15,171 bases of DNA from a bacterium (GTDB taxonomy: Bacteria; Bacillota; Clostridia; Christensenellales; CAG-138): positions 1 through 15,171 of the forward strand of contig JAQXRK010000082.1 in NCBI GenBank assembly GCA_029218485.1. Reading direction: 5' to 3'. Shown here one piece after another: positions 13,827 through 15,171 of the stretch. The position numbers were made by a program, and so were the translations under genes. Position 1 is the first letter of the stretch; the number at the start of each line of letters is the position of its first letter. The notes beneath the pieces were generated by a model. It had not been told where the DNA came from. It did no database searches and saw only the letters and a program-made list of their open reading frames with translations.

Positions 13827-15171
13827 ATGATGGCAAAGTTTTCCGTGAAAAAGCCGATGACGGTGTTCGTCTGCGTGGTTTTGATCATCCTTCTCGGGGT
13901 GGTCTCCTTCACCAGAATGACGTCTGATCTGCTGCCCAATCTGGATTTTCCGTATGTGGTCATCGTGACGAGCTACCCCGGCGCCAGCCCGGAACAGGTG
14001 GAAACGGAGGTGACGCGCGCTATCGAGCAGTCGGTCGCGACGCTGGAAAACATCTCCGACATGCAGTCGACCTCCTCCGAAAACGTATCCATGGTCATGC
14101 TGGAGTTCAACGAGGACGCAAATATGGATGCGACCACCATGAACATCCGGGAAAGGCTGGACCAGCTCAGGGGAACCTGGAGCGACAAGGTTGGGCAGCC
14201 ATATATTCTCAAGATGAATCCGAACATGCTCCCCGTGAACGTATCCGCAGTGGCGCGCGAGGGCTACTCCACGGTGGAGCTCTCCGCCTTTGTTGAGGAA
14301 GTGCTCTTGCCTCAGCTGGAGGGAACGGAAGGCGTCGCTTCCATCTCGACCAGCGGCATGGTCACCCAACAGCTGCATGTGGTCTTCCGCGAGGACTTGA
14401 TCGATGCGCTCAACGACCGCATCCGCGCTGCAATTGACGAGAAGTTCCTGGAAGCGGAAGAAGAGATTGCCGATGGCCGCGCCGAGCTGGAGGATGGCAA
14501 GAAAAAACTGGCTTCCGGCCAGCAGATGCTCAATCAGGGAAAGCAGGAGCTGGAAACTGCTGCATCTGAAGCGGAGCAGCAATTCGACGCCGCTGAGGCC
14601 GAACTGCAGACGAAGCAATCAGAGCTCTTAAAGGCTACCATCTTCCTGCAGACGCAGCTCGAAGGGCTGGACGCGCTGATTGCAACGGAATCAGCCGTAC
14701 GCAGCCAGTTGGAGGCGCTGCTCGCCCTCCCCTCTCCCACACCGGATCAGGAACAGCAGATTCTGCTGCTGACCAAAGCGCTTGAGGCGATTGAAAATGC
14801 AAAGTCGGAACGTTCTGTTGTTGCCGAGCAGATGGAGCAGGCGGAAGCGGGCCTTGCCGCCATTGAGGATGGTTTGGAGCAGCTGAAGCAGCAGCGTGAG
14901 GCGGCCGCCTCCGGGTTCTCCGAGGCTGAATCGCAGCTGGGAGCCGGACAGCGCAAGATCAACAGCGCGCGCCAGCAGATGGAGGATGCGCTGAGTCAGC
15001 TCGATGATGCCACAACGCAGCTGGAAGAAGCGCGTACGGACGCCTATGCTTCCGCCGATGCAAAGGAGATCGTCTCTCTTTCGACCGTCAGCGCCCTGCT
15101 CAGTGCACAGAACTTTGCCATGCCGGCCGGATACGCCGCAGCCGATGATGATACGCAATGGCTCGTCTATG
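13827..15171 (+). CDS. RND family efflux transporter with coiled-coil insert (partial, runs off window)
   Basis: The visible 448 residues open with MMAKFSVKKPMTVFVCVVLI, a first membrane helix, then LLPNLDFPYVVIVTSYPGASPEQVE, which is typical of AcrB/HAE1-type pumps. The first porter subdomain follows, with NIRERLDQL. After TSGMVTQQLHVVFREDLIDAL (ending near 195) comes about 210 residues of Glu/Gln/Ala/Leu-rich heptad-like sequence. The porter fold then resumes at LSTVSALLSAQNF (about 416-428). GGAGGTAAGG overlaps the tetR stop and lies eight bases before the ATG. No membrane-fusion protein gene is next to it in the window. The cargo is unknown; drugs, lipids or surfactant-like molecules are possible. 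Confidence 0.92.
   Translation, partial: MMAKFSVKKPMTVFVCVVLIILLGVVSFTRMTSDLLPNLDFPYVVIVTSYPGASPEQVETEVTRAIEQSVATLENISDMQSTSSENVSMVMLEFNEDANMDATTMNIRERLDQLRGTWSDKVGQPYILKMNPNMLPVNVSAVAREGYSTVELSAFVEEVLLPQLEGTEGVASISTSGMVTQQLHVVFREDLIDALNDRIRAAIDEKFLEAEEEIADGRAELEDGKKKLASGQQMLNQGKQELETAASEAEQQFDAAEAELQTKQSELLKATIFLQTQLEGLDALIATESAVRSQLEALLALPSPTPDQEQQILLLTKALEAIENAKSERSVVAEQMEQAEAGLAAIEDGLEQLKQQREAAASGFSEAESQLGAGQRKINSARQQMEDALSQLDDATTQLEEARTDAYASADAKEIVSLSTVSALLSAQNFAMPAGYAAADDDTQWLVY

Noticed and set aside
1..15171. Mobile elements, CRISPR arrays, tRNA or rRNA genes
   Set aside because: No transposase or integrase motifs, regularly spaced direct repeats, cloverleaf-type sequences or rRNA signatures were noticed on either strand.

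Overview
The window suggests a spore-forming, monoderm Firmicute of the Clostridia type. The DNA is moderately GC-rich by eye. It encodes a YlmC/YmxH-type PRC-barrel protein known from spore formers, NrdR, lipoproteins with Gram-positive style lipoboxes, a BMP-type nucleoside ABC system, an ECF-type S component and an RND pump with no adaptor gene beside it. Genus cannot be read from the sequence alone. No mobile element, CRISPR array, rRNA or tRNA was seen.

Left part, minus strand (1-4047): a truncated LolD/MacB-like ABC ATPase (1-524) has its own promoter. A 346-base gap follows. Then comes a four-gene run, transcribed right to left: a YlmC/YmxH-like protein, nrdR, pgeF and a PrsA-like foldase lipoprotein. 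nrdR and pgeF overlap by four bases. Upstream of this run is rpsU (56 aa), which has a near-consensus promoter and a strong terminator.

Centre, plus strand (4055-9879): a nucleoside salvage operon, diverging from rpsU. It contains a BMP-family lipoprotein, a hairpin that may set expression ratios, a double-domain ABC ATPase, two overlapping permease genes and thymidine kinase. The cell could therefore take up nucleosides and phosphorylate thymidine or deoxyuridine from one transcript. A 20-base inverted repeat abuts the best promoter and is a candidate operator.

Right part (9880-15171): a small minus-strand membrane protein with a Cys/His-rich head lies next to an SsuBC-like ATPase/permease pair that has no binding protein in view. 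Next is a consensus promoter and a complete cobalamin riboswitch with a terminator. It precedes a DUF4430 protein and an ECF S component, so this is very probably a cobalamin uptake unit. A TetR-family gene follows; its promoter is overlapped by a perfect 36-bp palindrome. The window ends inside an RND transporter gene whose porter domain carries a coiled-coil insert of about 200 residues.

The most noteworthy items are the TetR palindrome and promoter, the riboswitch-DUF4430-S component unit, the RND coiled-coil insert and the palindrome in front of the nucleoside operon.
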